Source: Branchiostoma floridae
Lineage: Eukaryota > Chordata > Leptocardii > Amphioxiformes > Branchiostomatidae
Reading direction: 5' to 3'
Assembly: GCF_000003815.2 (NCBI RefSeq)
Contig: NC_049980.1
Coordinates: 25,032,660-25,096,659 of the forward strand
DNA length: 64,000 nt
How positions within the stretch are numbered: position 1 is the first letter of the stretch; each line of letters begins with the position of its first letter. Positions 1 to 21,962 of the stretch are shown here, piece after piece. Below the pieces are notes generated by a model. That model was not told the origin of the DNA. It did not search any database and saw only the letters and a program-made list of their open reading frames with translations. A program made the translations under genes and the position numbers.

Positions 1-382
1 CATTCTTTCATTCATTCATTCAATCAATCACTCACAAAGTCGATCAATTTTCAACCTCCTTGATTTGACCAAGGACATATAACGTCCTTGATTTTACTTT
101 AATGATTTTGTCATGCACGGCAAATCAAGGGCAGACGATCTTGAACCATTCCGCTGTCTAATATTGCCGACATGATTATATGGGTCACAGACTCACAGTG
201 CAGTGTTTAACCATGTCAGTTGATATCCATAAAACTGTTGCGGAAGCAGACAAGTTGGTTCCTACGTTGTAAATCTGAACGGTTTCCTGTACATATAAAC
301 GGCGCCACGGCTGCCCACCCAGAGCTGGTACTGTCATGATTTACTCTCCCTGACTGTCGAACACTCTACTTTACACCCGCAG
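1..382 (+). other. SoxF intron upstream of first visible exon
   Basis: Non-coding sequence that runs into the acceptor at 382. It begins with a short (ATTC)n run at about 1-35. Nothing else recognised. Confidence 0.6.
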
Positions 383-542
383 GACCATCCCGACTACAAG
401 TACAGGCCGCGCAGGCGCAAACAGGCCAAACGTGTGTGCAAAAGAGTCGACACGGGACTGACCCTGTCTGGGCTTGCGCACAAGTTCGGACTGTCTCCAC
501 CCCCCTCCTCATCGTCATCGTCCAGTGGACCGACGACACAGA
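383..542 (+). CDS. SoxF: SoxF exon (end of HMG box)
   Basis: The acceptor is a pyrimidine-rich tract ending CCCGCAG at 382, and the donor is GTAAGT at 543. The exon is 160 nt, enters in phase 0 and leaves in phase 1. It encodes the last HMG-box residues, the basic nuclear-localisation stretch and a Ser run. Confidence 0.9.
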
Positions 543-2686
543 GTAAGTAAATACTTCATCAGTTCTGACATAGTTCATAAGGTTTCATACTGTATGAAAC
601 CTTATGAACTATGTCAGAGCTGATTACTTTTGTACATGTGTCCAAGTCCAAGATGATATAGCGCATCTAGCCTTCGCGATCGGCTTCGGAGACTTCTTGG
701 AGCCCGGGCATTTATAGTGTGGGGGAGCGCTGATTCGCGATTTTAAACATAGGCTAGACAAGTCTTCTCTGCCTTCTCTTGTACCGGGGGATATTGTTTG
801 CCACCAGGCGGTCTCTTCAGAATTAAACACTTGAAGACACAAACACTGAAGGAATCTAGGTTATTGGTGTATCCAATGATTTTTTTTCATATCGTCTGAT
901 GTATATTTCACCTACATGATTATTTTTTTTTTAAATGCAACATATACTAGTATCCTAAGACTTATTTTGTCTTTCTGTCCTAAACAGGTAGCCTGGGCAC
1001 CCCAGATTCCACCCCCACTAACAGCCCCACCCCAGATGCGGTGAGCGTCAAGTCCGAGCCCGCCTCCATGGACTCCCCGCCCCGAGTGGAGTCAGCCTCG
1101 CCCCTGCAGAACCTGGCCAAGCTCACCTCCAACACCACACGCTTCCCAGCCGGTACGGAGTTATAAACATTTTACGCCAATAACATGTTAAATATGCATA
1201 TATAACTAATGTGACGCGTAATGAACCAATCCGTAAAAGTCATCTTGCAATGTTATTGAACTGCTATGGTCACCGGAATGAGAGAAATAGTAACTCCTGA
1301 TAGATCTATATCATCATCATCATCGTCATCATCACAGTCCTTTTCGTCGCTATTTTTACTGCCGAGACAGATCTATATACTAGTCTATTTGTTGTTTGGT
1401 CGCGCACTTTATGCCTAGAGATGGTCCATATTGCGAACTCCTTATGTATTGAAACAAAGCCTGAAGAATCCTCTCTAGTATCAACAGTCTTTAAAGCAAT
1501 GAACATTAGCCTCCAATAACTAAACCATCCATCTATTACAGATAAGAGGCTCCTGTCTAACGACTGCCTTCCCGGCGGGCTGCCGACCCCGGAGATGTCC
1601 CCTCTCGACGCGCGGGACGACGACGTGTTCTTCCCGCCGGACTTCAAGTGGGACGTGGGTCGCGTGGGCAGGGAGGCGACCATGAGACCTGCGGACCGCC
1701 CGTCCAGCAGTGGAAACCTGCCGCCCACCACCCTGACGCTGCCAAAGCCTGGTAAAGTTCAACGCAGCCTGTCTGTTGCCGAGCAGACAGCCGCCAATGC
1801 CGGCAGGTGTCAGACCCCAACGCGTGCACGCAGCTCTTCCACCGGAGACTTCCCCGCCACATCCACGGTAGCATCCTCAATGTCCTCGGGCATCGCCACC
1901 CAGTCCGCCGTCAGACAGCCTCCTCAGTACCGTAGCGAGCTCCACGCGCTGGTCAGCAGCCCTTATCCCGTCTCTATGTGGTACAGCAACGGTGGAGACT
2001 TCACGAACTCAGACAATAGCACCACCTTCCAGTACCCATCCAACATTCAAAGCACGGGAAACCACTCAACTGCATACCCTGCCGAAAACTCGAGTCGGTC
2101 GACGTCGGTGAGCGAAATGTCTCCGGCAACGACGACGGGAGTCAACGCGATGCACTCGATCAAGTACCAGACCACGGCCTCGTTGATGACGGCGATGTCG
2201 ACCGGGAGCTACCAGCAGAACGGCTCGGTACTACATGTGCCTTCTCCCGAGACGTACTCCTCTGGCAGTCCGGCGATGACCCACTCTGACGTCCAGAACA
2301 CAGACCTGTCGTGTCTATCTCAGGAAGAGCTGTTAGACGAAGTAGATCGCGCCGAATTCGACCAGTACTTGAACAGTTACTTGAACAGCGAGAACGCCTT
2401 AAACTTCAGCATAACCCCAGAGCAGCACTTCGGCTTGGCGGCCAATCCAAACTTCACCATGCCCCAGGGCTATGGACTAAACGACTTTCAGGAGGCCGGT
2501 AGCTACAAGAACCACATGGGATACTATCAGGGGGTGGCGAACACACAGAACTTCGGTAACCCCACTCTGGGGGGAAACGTTGTGCCGTGGGGCTGTGGTG
2601 GCCAGGGGGAGGACGGCTCGCTCACATCAGTCCTGGCCGACGCCAACGCCATTTATTACAGTAACTCCATGTGTACAGCCACATGA
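383..2686 (+). CDS. SoxF: SoxF (Sox7/17/18-type) HMG-box transcription factor, 3' part (three exons, 5' exon(s) outside window)
   Basis: Exons 383-542, 988-1152 and 1542-2686 join in frame (introns both phase 1) to 489 residues plus a TGA stop. The first visible residues (DHPDYKYRPRRRKQ, then AKRVCKRVD) are the basic end of a Sox HMG box, of the type seen in Sox7/17/18. The start codon and most of the HMG box are left of the window. The middle exon is Ser/Pro/Thr rich. The last exon opens with LPTPEMSPLD, a motif typical of SoxF proteins. Near 2325-2400 it carries EVDRAEFDQYLN, matching the conserved C-terminal SoxF motif that family studies link to beta-catenin binding and transactivation. 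Acceptors end in CAG or ACAG, and donors are GTAAGT and GTACGG. SoxF factors bind AACAAT-type sites in the nucleus and act in endoderm and vascular-type development. Family assignment is strong. Orthology to a single invertebrate SoxF gene is inferred. Confidence 0.93.
558..624. repeat. Near-perfect palindrome in SoxF intron
   Basis: Two 33-nt arms (558-590 and 592-624) are reverse complements with one mismatch (563/619). They are separated by a single base at 591. The arm core is CTGACATAGTTCATAAGGTT. The palindrome lies 15 bp inside the intron, after the donor at 543. Confidence 0.92.
988..1152 (+). CDS. SoxF: SoxF exon (Ser/Pro-rich linker)
   Basis: The acceptor is TAAACAG at 987 and the donor GTACGG at 1153. 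The exon is 165 nt, phase 1 to phase 1. It encodes a Thr/Pro/Ser-rich linker containing VKSEPAS, a possible sumoylation-type VKSE motif (inference). Confidence 0.88.
1542..2686 (+). CDS. SoxF: SoxF terminal coding exon
   Basis: The acceptor is ATTACAG at 1541. The reading frame joins the previous exon through a GAT (Asp) codon, giving DKRLLSNDCLPGGLPTPEMS. It runs open to TGA at 2684-2686. It is Ser/Thr/Tyr/Asn rich, with the SoxF C-terminal motif LLDEVDRAEFDQYLN at about 2327-2375. Confidence 0.93.
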
Positions 2687-4060
2687 TAGACCTAAACGAA
2701 CGTTCCATCTTGATGTAAATTTACTTTATAGGTCACATAAATGCAGTGGATTGTACACGTCCACAGTTTAGATACATGACATTGTGGCATGTCACCCTAA
2801 GGTAGCATTGAGTAGTGTTGCGAAACGATCTCATTTTTCGGTTTATATCCACTTGCCATTACTCCGATACATTAAGTAGATTATATTCACGTACACGCAG
2901 GTTACATGTTGCAGTTAAGATAAATCTATATAAAACGTATTACCCCCTGCCTCGAATGCGATACTAGTATAAAGTTGTATCGTTTTTAAGTGGTCTGAAA
3001 ACTTCTAAAACACAAGAAGATAATGAGGCATTGGCGTCTACCTAAAATTGGATTGTTTTGTCTTCTGTAGTTACACACAATCTCAGTAATACATTGATAA
3101 AGGACAAATTGTGCAACTACAGGGGACACCGTGTCACGTGAACAGGGCAAGACGAAGTCCGCATGAGGGCCCTGTCACGTTTCTCCGGCAGACACGTATG
3201 TTTGCATACTTCGATGGTCTTCGATCTAAAACAAAATGTTTCCGTATATGAATCTTGAAAGTGGTAGAATATCAAGTTTGTAGCATTGCTCAACTTGCCT
3301 GTTTTTTTATTGTTGCAAAGCGTGTATGAATGCAGAATTGCTGTCTTACAAGAAAGGACTGAGATAAAAAGGACCCTCCCCCTTTGGCTTTGGGAAAACA
3401 CCTTTTGCTGCTCTCGCCTACAGTAGTGCAAAGTTCACACAAGAGACCAAAGTACGAACAAATGTGACAGGTGGAGAGGGGTCAGCAAGTGACCTGTGGG
3501 GCAAAGTACTTTAACATGTGCAAAATCTCCCCTATCTAGATGACGGGTAATAAAATGAAATAAAGTGATGTTAAGCTGTGTTGAATGACACCATAAACAT
3601 AGCGGAGCAGACCGGGGTTTGGTTTTGTCCAGTATCACAGTGTCCTACCACGCAATCTGTTTCACGGACACAAAAAGCTGTACAACAAACGCCGAACACT
3701 TTCTATTTATCTGATTTGATTGAGACGGTCTGGGATATTGTATGATGGGAATGATAACGTATATCAACTATCTTTTACCTTGATCTAATTCCTGATGTAT
3801 ATCTTTGAGGAACATCGGAGAACACACGAATGCTTTACTGATTGGTGAATCTTGCTGATGGTTTAGATTTAGTTTGTGAATATTTGATTACGTATTTTAT
3901 GAGCGCTGTAAATAATGGCATTTGTATAACTCATGTTCTACTGTGAATAAATGAAATTGTACTGGCTTGACCAGGAGATGTAAAAATGAACATTGTGACG
4001 GATACTGTACATGGTTGTAAGGGTTTATACTTCATATTAAAGTTTCGATTTCTATTGACA
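2687..4060 (+). other. SoxF: SoxF 3' UTR and polyadenylation signals
   Basis: AT-rich sequence with no supported ORF follows the SoxF stop. Candidate polyadenylation hexamers are AATAAA at 3946-3951 and ATTAAA at 4036-4041. The second is followed by a T-rich stretch suited to cleavage near 4055-4065. The exact end is inferred. Confidence 0.55.
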
Positions 4061-6247
4061 ACTTCTTCTTGTCATTCATGTGACTAGGGGAATATCAGAT
4101 GAAGACATGGCATTCAGTTTACACGATCCGATAAGAAAGAAACTTTTGGAGGAGGCCAGGGTGCATGAAATTATCGATACACACAACTAGACTCTAGAGA
4201 ATATAACGATCTTCCCTGTCAACACCAGCATGGAAACCACAACATCATGGTACCTTAGGTCTATATGATTCGAATCTGCTCTATCATATTTGCTGACATT
4301 TACGACATATTGGTTTAAAGCGGCCTTTGGCTTGCAGTCAGTCCCTGGGTGATCTCATTGCCTATTTTTAGTGGTTCAAGACAGTAACAAGTCAAGTAGT
4401 AGGACTGTGCCATCGAGTAATTAATGGAGGAGTCTGCGAAATTATAATGTCTTTCTCGGGTGACAGACAAATGTGACTTGGTAACAGGACAAAATACAAA
4501 TACAGACAAAAAGATTTGCAAGAATGTTTACAGAATTTTCTTTGTCGCGATGTTTCTCAGAAGAAAAGGAGAATAAATATGTTACACCGTCTCCCCTGGC
4601 TGATAAAAAGTGGTATCGTCCACCCAGAGGCTATCAGAACCCTCCGGCTCAATCTGAACTACGCAAACTCTTCAGATTTTAGGGCTCCTTCATCCAACAA
4701 ATCAAACACCATAAGACGTGTAAGCCTTTGCTTGCTCAGCAACTCATAGTCTTAAATCACCTCTGTGTGACCTTTCGTCGGTTCAAACTCTGAACGCCCT
4801 ACTTTTTTTCCCACGGACTCCCCTCCGTTTCCCCTCGGAGGAGCTCCCCGAAGGTGCTTCCGAAATTGGCGCCGCGGATTCGCCTTGGTCGCGGAGCACG
4901 GCGAGATCTTCCTGCCCCAACTCTGCCCTGCACCAGGGTTGATAAAATGTTCTGCGGTCTGCCTGTCACCATCGGCCATGCAGACGCCGATAAGGACTGT
5001 CAATCAAAACCTCGTCATAGGTTAGCGAGCAAAAGTCGAAATTCACTTCAATCAAGTATTCTTAAACCTTCTTGAATCAAGACTGCATTTCGCAAGGTGA
5101 TTTACGTGAAGACGGTGGGGGCTTAACTTTCTTACTGATCTTCTTTTTATAGATATGACATACTTCAGCATTTAATAGTTTTTGGTCGAAGTGATATGAT
5201 ACATGTAACTTAACTCTGTTCAAAACTCTGAAAGATACCAGTCTACAAAAGAAAAATACATTTTAAAAAGCAACACAGCTAATCATGTCATTGTTAGTTC
5301 TACGATTTTTCAATAGACCGCTCTTTTCGTTTTATAACTCAGCTTGGCCTGGTTCTATGGCTACACTTTCAAAGAGTATCCTTTTCCAATGCATGCATAT
5401 GTTATGTTTGTGTCCACACGAGAACAAAGTCATCAGGGACAGTATCCATTGTCATATTGTCGAACAAATGAAGTATGCCTTGTGCTCAAATTTGAGGCAA
5501 GTTTTGCTGTCCACCTAAATGTGGCGTACAGTACTTAGATATTGTGCGCACGCCAGGGATCCGGAGAGCGCGGTTTTAGCTTGAGTCGGTGAAAGATCCA
5601 TTCTGAATCCGCGTCCTGAAGCGCCTAAAACCGAGTGGACTTCTTGGACACAGGTTCCACTCTTCGTAGGAGAAAGCGGCTTGGGACAGAAATCTCAACA
5701 AAGATTTACACCAAATCGCCAAGCAGATGTTGGGTTAGACAATTGAAATTTCTGACCTGCTGGCTTTTCAGTGACGGTTCTCTATCAGGGCTGTAAGAAA
5801 AAAAAGAACAGTCGGTATGAAAATTTTACGATTTTTCTTCCCAATATCTGCTTGGAGGTTAGCAACTACATCACATAATATTCTGAGAAGCTCGAAAAGT
5901 TCGCCTGAAGAAGCGCCCGTATCCACAAAGACAGCAAATGTTTATTTTACAGTGTGTATCTAAATATATATCAAGCCCAGAGAGCCATGTCCCATTTGGA
6001 CTGAGTAGCAAACAGGTGAAAGACGTTGTACATACATGACCCCGGTATCAGCTCTATAAATTAGGCGACCTTATTCAGCCGCGTCCGTCACAACCTCACA
6101 TCGCCCATTTCCAGTGTAAACTTGCCTCGCGCAGATCGTAAATACATTCCTTTCTGCTGTTTCTGTTGTAAATACTCTGCCTTTCGTCACACCTTCCATT
6201 TGTCTTGTAGTCTGACACACTTTTGACTGAGCAGGGCCTAAAAACAC
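4061..6247. other. Intergenic between SoxF and RSPH10B, left part
   Basis: No ORF with protein-like composition and no splice-supported exon seen. A GC-rich patch at about 4780-4960 stands out from AT-rich flanks but carries no recognised motif set. Confidence 0.5.
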
Positions 6248-6394
6248 TAGCCTCTACCAGACGCCTTGGGTTGCTAAAACATATCAAAAAGATAAAGGCC
6301 GGTTAGGGTGAGTGATGTGTTAGGTTAGTCGTTCCTAAAGTTACATCCAATTTCTAGCATTTATTCAACATCCCCAAGAGTCTGGTAGTGACTA
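6248..6394. mobile_element. Old MULE-type MITE (candidate)
   Basis: The ends TAGCCTCTACCAGACGC and (reverse complement of the right end) TAGTCACTACCAGACTC are inverted copies. They resemble the terminus of the element at 30388. The flanking 9-mers TAAAAACAC (6239-6247) and TGAGGACAC (6395-6403) match 6 of 9, and all differences are A/G transitions, as for a decayed target duplication. Confidence 0.45.
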
Positions 6395-7630
6395 TGAGGA
6401 CACGTGCCTGGCGTGGGTCGTTTATGTAGCTTTTGGAATGTAGTAATGACTCTGTAAACGGAACAACAGGCTTTATGCATACTCGGTCCATGGGTGTATA
6501 GCAATATATAGCAATACATAGCAATAGTTCAAAACATCACATGCCATTCACATAATTGTATTAGAGTTGTTTAGATAGAATAGCAAGATATGGGATGGGA
6601 TGGGATGACGAGGAGACGAGAAGAGAATAGACGGCTGCTGGAAATTCACATACCATACATGTTAGACACGGGCGTGCGAGAGATAATAAAACGGGTGAAA
6701 TGTCAATTTCAAATTACCATCCTTCCGCTGTCCCTTTTTCCAGAATGGCATTTGGCATTTGACAATGTGAGTCGATCGGTTGAGTTCTATCAGAACTTTA
6801 AATACTCTTTTCCGGAAATCAGAGGTCCTTTCTCAAATGCCTGTGTATGAACCTTTATCAGAAGCAAATCGCGCCAAAACAACCTTTTCCTTGACAGGTC
6901 ACAATAACTCAATTTTTTTAACAGTCACACAAGGAAGGCGGGCTGGACAACAATTTGTGCTATCACTAGACCAAGGCCATTTGGCCATAAATTCTTCCGA
7001 CGAACATCAGACTCTGAGACTGTATTTTCTTCCCTTGAACTAGATAGCAGATATTGCGGTTAAGTTAGAATATTGTTTAGGTGCGAAACCAGAAATATGA
7101 CACAGAAAGATGTTGAAGACTTAACTATATTACCCTGCATTCTTATTAATACCTAGAAATGAGAAGAAGCCAATTCTATGTGCTAGACTAGTATACTAGT
7201 CTGGTTGTAAACATGTCTTTGTTGTGACATGTACTTACTTCATTCATTTGTTCGTTCGTTCATTCGTTGAATGAATGTATGAAGATAATGACTATATTTC
7301 AAACGGCAAATTGGAGCAGAGTCTGATTTTGAATCCATGAAGATTTGATACACTGCGTGCAAGTCTGTATCTCTGTCCCTGTAAGCGGTCACAAATAATC
7401 GCGCTGCTGTCCTGTGGTTTGTCAAGTTCGGTCCACAGACGTGCCGCTCAGCGGGCAGGCCCGGGGCGCGCCGGTACAGGGCCGCGGGTTCACGGACACC
7501 ATAAATTACGCCCAAGCCATAACAGATAACGGCGTGTTGGTAAAACAAAAGGGAAGACGTCTGTCAAGTACAGAAATAACCTCAGAATTCTAGAAGCGAC
7601 TGATACTGAGACTCTTTGACTATTTATTTG

Positions 7631-7964
7631 GCGTATCTTATTACCTGAATGTCTAACCTTTATCGACGCAGCCTTTTTTACAAGTACAAGTGTTAGAGTA
7701 GAATAAGATAGCCTCAAGAAGCGGCTGATATTGAGTTATGGGGCACATCTATCTAAACTTTTATCTTGCCTGCCTTTTTAAGTATCGCCAAAGTATTAAT
7801 TGCTCAAGCAACTAGATATGATTTTGGAAAACAGACTAAGGACTGGCGTATGCTGTCCGGAACGTCTGGCCGTTTCAATCACATCCTGCCAGTTGTTTGA
7901 GTAACTATTACTTGGTGTGTCTTCTTACCTAGATGTGTAACCATCATCGACGCAGTCTTTTTCT
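7631..7964. repeat. Degenerate direct repeat pair, about 284 bp apart
   Basis: The segments 7631-7680 and 7915-7964 align at about 49 positions with roughly 11 differences. They share the core ATCGACGCAG followed by a T-run. Confidence 0.5.
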
Positions 7965-8520
7965 TAAAGCTTAACCCCCCTCTCTCCTTACTTTTGTATG
8001 AACCAAACGAAAGAGCCTCAAAAACTACGACCGAAAAAGCGGACTAAAATGGCTAGCTAGTACCCAGGCTAGCTGAGCGTTAATAAACTCGGACATCACA
8101 GATCGATAGAAGAGGTCAAAGTGTTCTTTGCACCGCAACATTGCTGGATTTTCCAGATCGCTATGGGGCACAACAAACGGACACTGCCTTTTAAAGTTAA
8201 ACTGTCTATCAATTATCGATTTAAATTCCTGCCATCCCATATCGACGGACGGACCATGCTTGCCCGAGCTTAGCATAATCCATGGGGCAAATAACGCCAG
8301 CGACAGTTTGCCGCCGATGTTTCCAAGAAACAGAAGAACTTGTGGGGTCCAACGACAGGTCATAAGGTGATCATGAGGGACACGGTGGGACAGAGACGCA
8401 AGAACGTGTCCGTCACCATATAGACAAGTGTTCGGGTTTGCCACACCTCTGATGATGTTCGGTTCGGCGTATACTTCACGAAGAGATAGATAGAAAGAGT
8501 AGAAAAGTTTGTGTTCAGCG

Positions 8521-8575
8521 TGCCCAACTGAACTTCCCAGAAAGCCTGCCGTCTTGGCTGGGAAGTTCAGGTGGG
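8521..8575. repeat. Short inverted repeat (hairpin)
   Basis: CCCAACTGAACTTCCCAG near 8522 is answered by CTGGGAAGTTCAGGTGGG near 8557. These are 18-nt arms with one mismatch and about 17 nt between them. Confidence 0.7.
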
Positions 8576-10002
8576 CTTATGTGATGTTTTCTGACTGTGT
8601 ATCAGTTTTGATTGTGTCCTGTGTCTGCTACCAGAAAACTACACAGCACAGTCTGCTATGCAGGCTATCAACAGTGGTCTGTGGTGTATTTGTCACCAGC
8701 CAGGATAAGTGTATCATTCGGATCATCGGGAAAACATCCTACGCTCGTATCTACGAGATTTCCGGAGAGGTTAAATTCGGCTGTTCGCGGTTTAACTATC
8801 ATTGACTCAGTTGTTTTGTTGAGCTTAGTTTTGTTGCTAAAAAAAGGGTTATCGTCAGATGCCTTGGGGCCTACGCTACGGCCCTGACATTGTAAGTCCG
8901 TGTGTCAAGGTCTGTCAATAGAAACTCACTTTCCATAACAACACCCGACAATGAAGCACTTTGAAAAAGTTTTTAATAGGCGTGATTTTCTCAATCCGAC
9001 GAAAGTGCTTTGACGCGTCACGTTTGGTACTGAGCACGCCATACCGTCACTACCTTAACTTGAACTGCTCCGAAAATACCAAGTTAGAACAGCCCCTCGT
9101 GCGTCCTTGAGGTTAGCGACAGTTTTCCCGCGGCGATGCGCGTTTCTATTTGGTTTCACCAAGGAGGTTAAAAATCACTCCTTGGTTTCACCTACATCCC
9201 TTGGGCCAAGGATCAACATAGCCTCCTTGCTTAGCCCCCAACTGCCACGAAAAGAAGTGCAAGAAGGCACAATGCATCTGATTGCAGAGATTATAAATAC
9301 TGTCAACTATACAGTTTGCCTTTTCTCACAGTCGAGAATTCATACTGGTGTACGCACACAACTTTCGTGGGGCCCGAAACCCTAAAACTAGAAATGCGAT
9401 AACATTGATACTGACGCCATTGATAAACGGAACAGTGCCAAGAAAGACGCGCGAGGTCTGACAAATCATCTCACGGAACGCGTGGTCCTGGCACCACCAC
9501 AACCATTGGCATGTCTCCTCCTTATCTATATGCCAAGTGTAGGTAGTTCCGCTATCACACAGGTTATTCTGATGGCGTCGCGTTGTCTTCTCCAGACAAG
9601 TTGGAGCAAAGCGCGCGTGCGCCTCCTGTTTCGAGGTTGTCTCTTTCCAACAGTCATGTTCTATTTGTCATTAAGTGATAGGAGAGGCCTGTAATGTCCT
9701 CAAAAATTGCCGAAGCACTCTTTAACCGATAGATACCTTCAGACTAGTAATTGTCCATGAACAAAGGAAACTTGAGCTGGAAATATTACGCGTATACGTG
9801 CGGATCACGAGAGCTCCCTAGCGGCCATAATAAACATGACAAGAGACGGGTAAGATCCCATCATTACACTGATTTCGGAGTTTCATCATCCTGCATCTCC
9901 CAATAAGGGTGGAGTTAGAAGTGACAGGTTTGGTCAACTTTAATATGAATTCCTCATGAACGTCCTTTTTGATCAGTAAATATTTCATTTTGTAACATTC
10001 TT

Positions 10003-10097
10003 TTTATTTCAAAAGGATTTGGGACAACATAGTGTAACATTGAAAATCTGTCTAATAATGAGATATCACTATTGAATGCTTGCAATATTTGTTTATT
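10003..10097 (-). other. RSPH10B 3' UTR polyadenylation signals (candidate)
   Basis: On the minus strand AATAAA occurs at 10097-10092 and again at 10008-10003, roughly 390-480 nt downstream of the RSPH10B stop at 10487. Either could end the transcript. Choice between them is inferred. Confidence 0.4.
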
Positions 10098-10486
10098 GTA
10101 GAAGAATTCTGCCAGCAAATACAATGGTACTACATTGGGGCTTGATCTTTCAAACCTGTATAAACAGCATCAAAGTCTGTACATTATATACATAGTTATA
10201 TATTCTAACATTATATGTCTTTGTTTCACCAAGGACTGCCATTGGTTTAACAAAACAAAAGTGCTTGCTTCTGCTTCTGTACAACATATGAGACAGATGT
10301 AATTTAAACATTCTTTTTCATAATTCTCATGGCAACCCAACCAAACTCATTTGTAAGAACACAACAATTCTTGTGAATACTTCCCATATAAAAGTGTAGT
10401 ACACTCCCCTAACCAAGGTGAATTTCTCTACTTTGAGACATAAAAATCAGTATGTACAATGTTGTCACATGTGAACAGGTCAAACA

Positions 10487-20575
<10,089 letters not shown>

Positions 20576-20594
20576 CTTGAATTCGGGGTATACA

Positions 20595-20607
20595 GTCGCT
20601 AGGCAAC
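20595..20607. promoter_or_regulatory. RFX X-box-like site at RSPH10B start
   Basis: GTCGCTAGGCAAC (reverse complement GTTGCCTAGCGAC) lies 20 bp upstream of the RSPH10B ATG. It has the imperfect inverted-repeat form of an RFX X-box. RFX factors are established activators of ciliary genes, so the site fits the gene's role. Binding is inferred. Confidence 0.6.
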
Positions 20608-20799
20608 GATGGGGTGACTGTGTATTAGCGCCCTCTAGCAATAATATTCAGTACTGCGGTATGTAAGAAGCGGCAACACAACAGCGAGTAGATCATTATT
20701 GGAGTGAGCACAGCACTTTGGACTTAATACTTTTGACCATTTACAGCTTAGCATATCTGATATTTTGAGAGAAAAAACTTCTCTGTTACACAGCGGATT

Positions 20800-21045
20800 T
20801 TTTTCTATTTTTTTTTCTATTTGCTTTTGGACAGACAAGGACAATGTGACACTGCACTCAAGTTTTGTAACTTATATCAACAGTGCCACATACACGGTAC
20901 CCATTTTTACACCTGGGTGAAGTGAGGAAAGTCGTGTAAAGTGCCTTTCCCAAGGGCACAACGTCGGGGGCATGGCGGGGATCGAACTCAGAACCTCTAG
21001 ATTCCGAGCCGAACGCTCTACCAGTTACGCCACGCCCGACGCCAC
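20800..21045 (-). mobile_element. tRNA-derived SINE with 12-bp target duplication
   Basis: On the minus strand the element starts GTGGCGTCGGGCGTGGCG. It has an A-box-like TGGCGTAACTGG (21032-21021) and a B box GAGTTCGATCC (20989-20979). A body follows with GTGCCCTTGGGAAAGGCACT and CACCCAGGTG, and it ends in an A-rich tail next to 20800. ACACAGCGGATT occurs at 20788-20799 and 21046-21057, an exact target-site duplication. The body words occur widely in metazoan SINEs (knowledge). It sits about 225 bp upstream of the RSPH10B ATG. Confidence 0.9.
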
Positions 21046-21104
21046 ACACAGCGGATTATAATGGCCCAGGCGTTCACGCCTCATAAAAAAATGGAAAAAT
21101 TTCG

Positions 21105-21510
21105 AGATTTTGTGGTAAATCTCAAGATTTTCGAGACAAACTTGAGATCTTTCAAGACAAACTTGAGATCTTTCAAGACAATCTTGAGAACTTTCGAGAC
21201 AATCTTGAAATTTTTCGAAACGATCTTGAGATTTTTCATAGCAATCTTAAGATCTTTCAGAAAGTCTCAAGATTCTTTTAAATGATTTCAAGATTTTTTA
21301 CAGACATATCAAGGCATGTGACTTTCAAGACATGGCAACTTTCAAAACATCTTGAGATTTTTGCGAAGATTCTTCTAAAAGATCTCAAGATTGAGTCAAA
21401 ACATCTCAACATCTAGTCAAAACATCTCAAGTTCAAGTCAAGACATCTCAAGATTTAACACAAAATCTTAAGAACTTTGGTATAAATCCCAAGATTTTTT
21501 AAAAATTTTC
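21105..21510. repeat. 21-bp minisatellite with degenerate extension
   Basis: From about 21130 to 21275 a 21-nt unit (such as GACAAACTTGAGATCTTTCA plus one A) repeats about seven times with growing divergence. To about 21500 the same words (CTCAAGATTT) continue in both orientations without fixed spacing. Because 21 is a multiple of 3, one frame stays open and reads as seven-residue repeats (TNLRSFK type). I do not call it a gene. Confidence 0.8.
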
Positions 21511-21962
21511 AACGAAGCGTGAAATCCCACTCTGAGGGTAATTATGATCCGAGTGCCATATTTAAGAAGTTTCTCACCAAATATCATTTACGTAATTTTA
21601 AGCTGTAAAAGGCTACACGCATTAGTCCAAAGTGCCATGCTCAGTAAAATCTGTGCTCGAAAGCAACCTTCGTACTTCGTACTTTTCCTCCGAGCCAAAT
21701 TTAGTAACATTCTAAAGGTCATTACCATGTTCACATGAGGACACGCCATGGCAATGTCCGATCGTTTAGCTGACCGGGCATTCGGAACAAAGATCGACCA
21801 GATACAGAACTTCCACAGACTGTGCAGTCAAGTTGGGTACAGTTTTAATGATGATATGTTTATTGCAAGTTCTTGCCCGAGGGCTAATTGCAGGTACAAA
21901 CAACATGTAAAATAAGGTAAAATACAAAGGTGCTAGGAACTACATTCTATGACTATGCTATG

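Larger units (their letters stand above)
6395..9980. other. Intergenic between SoxF and RSPH10B, right part
   Basis: No supported gene. It contains a degenerate direct repeat (7631-7680 and 7915-7964), a hairpin at 8521-8575, and a GC-rich patch at about 7430-7520. The longest open frames (for example minus 8025-8444) have no recognised domain and no coding support. Confidence 0.5.

Noticed and set aside
558-624. microRNA precursor
   Set aside because: The 1-nt centre leaves no terminal loop and the stem is almost perfectly paired, unlike animal pre-miRNAs.
8025-8444. 139-codon open frame on the minus strand
   Set aside because: No recognisable domain, no splice context, and composition like its non-coding surroundings. 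Frames this long are expected by chance in a GC-rich patch.
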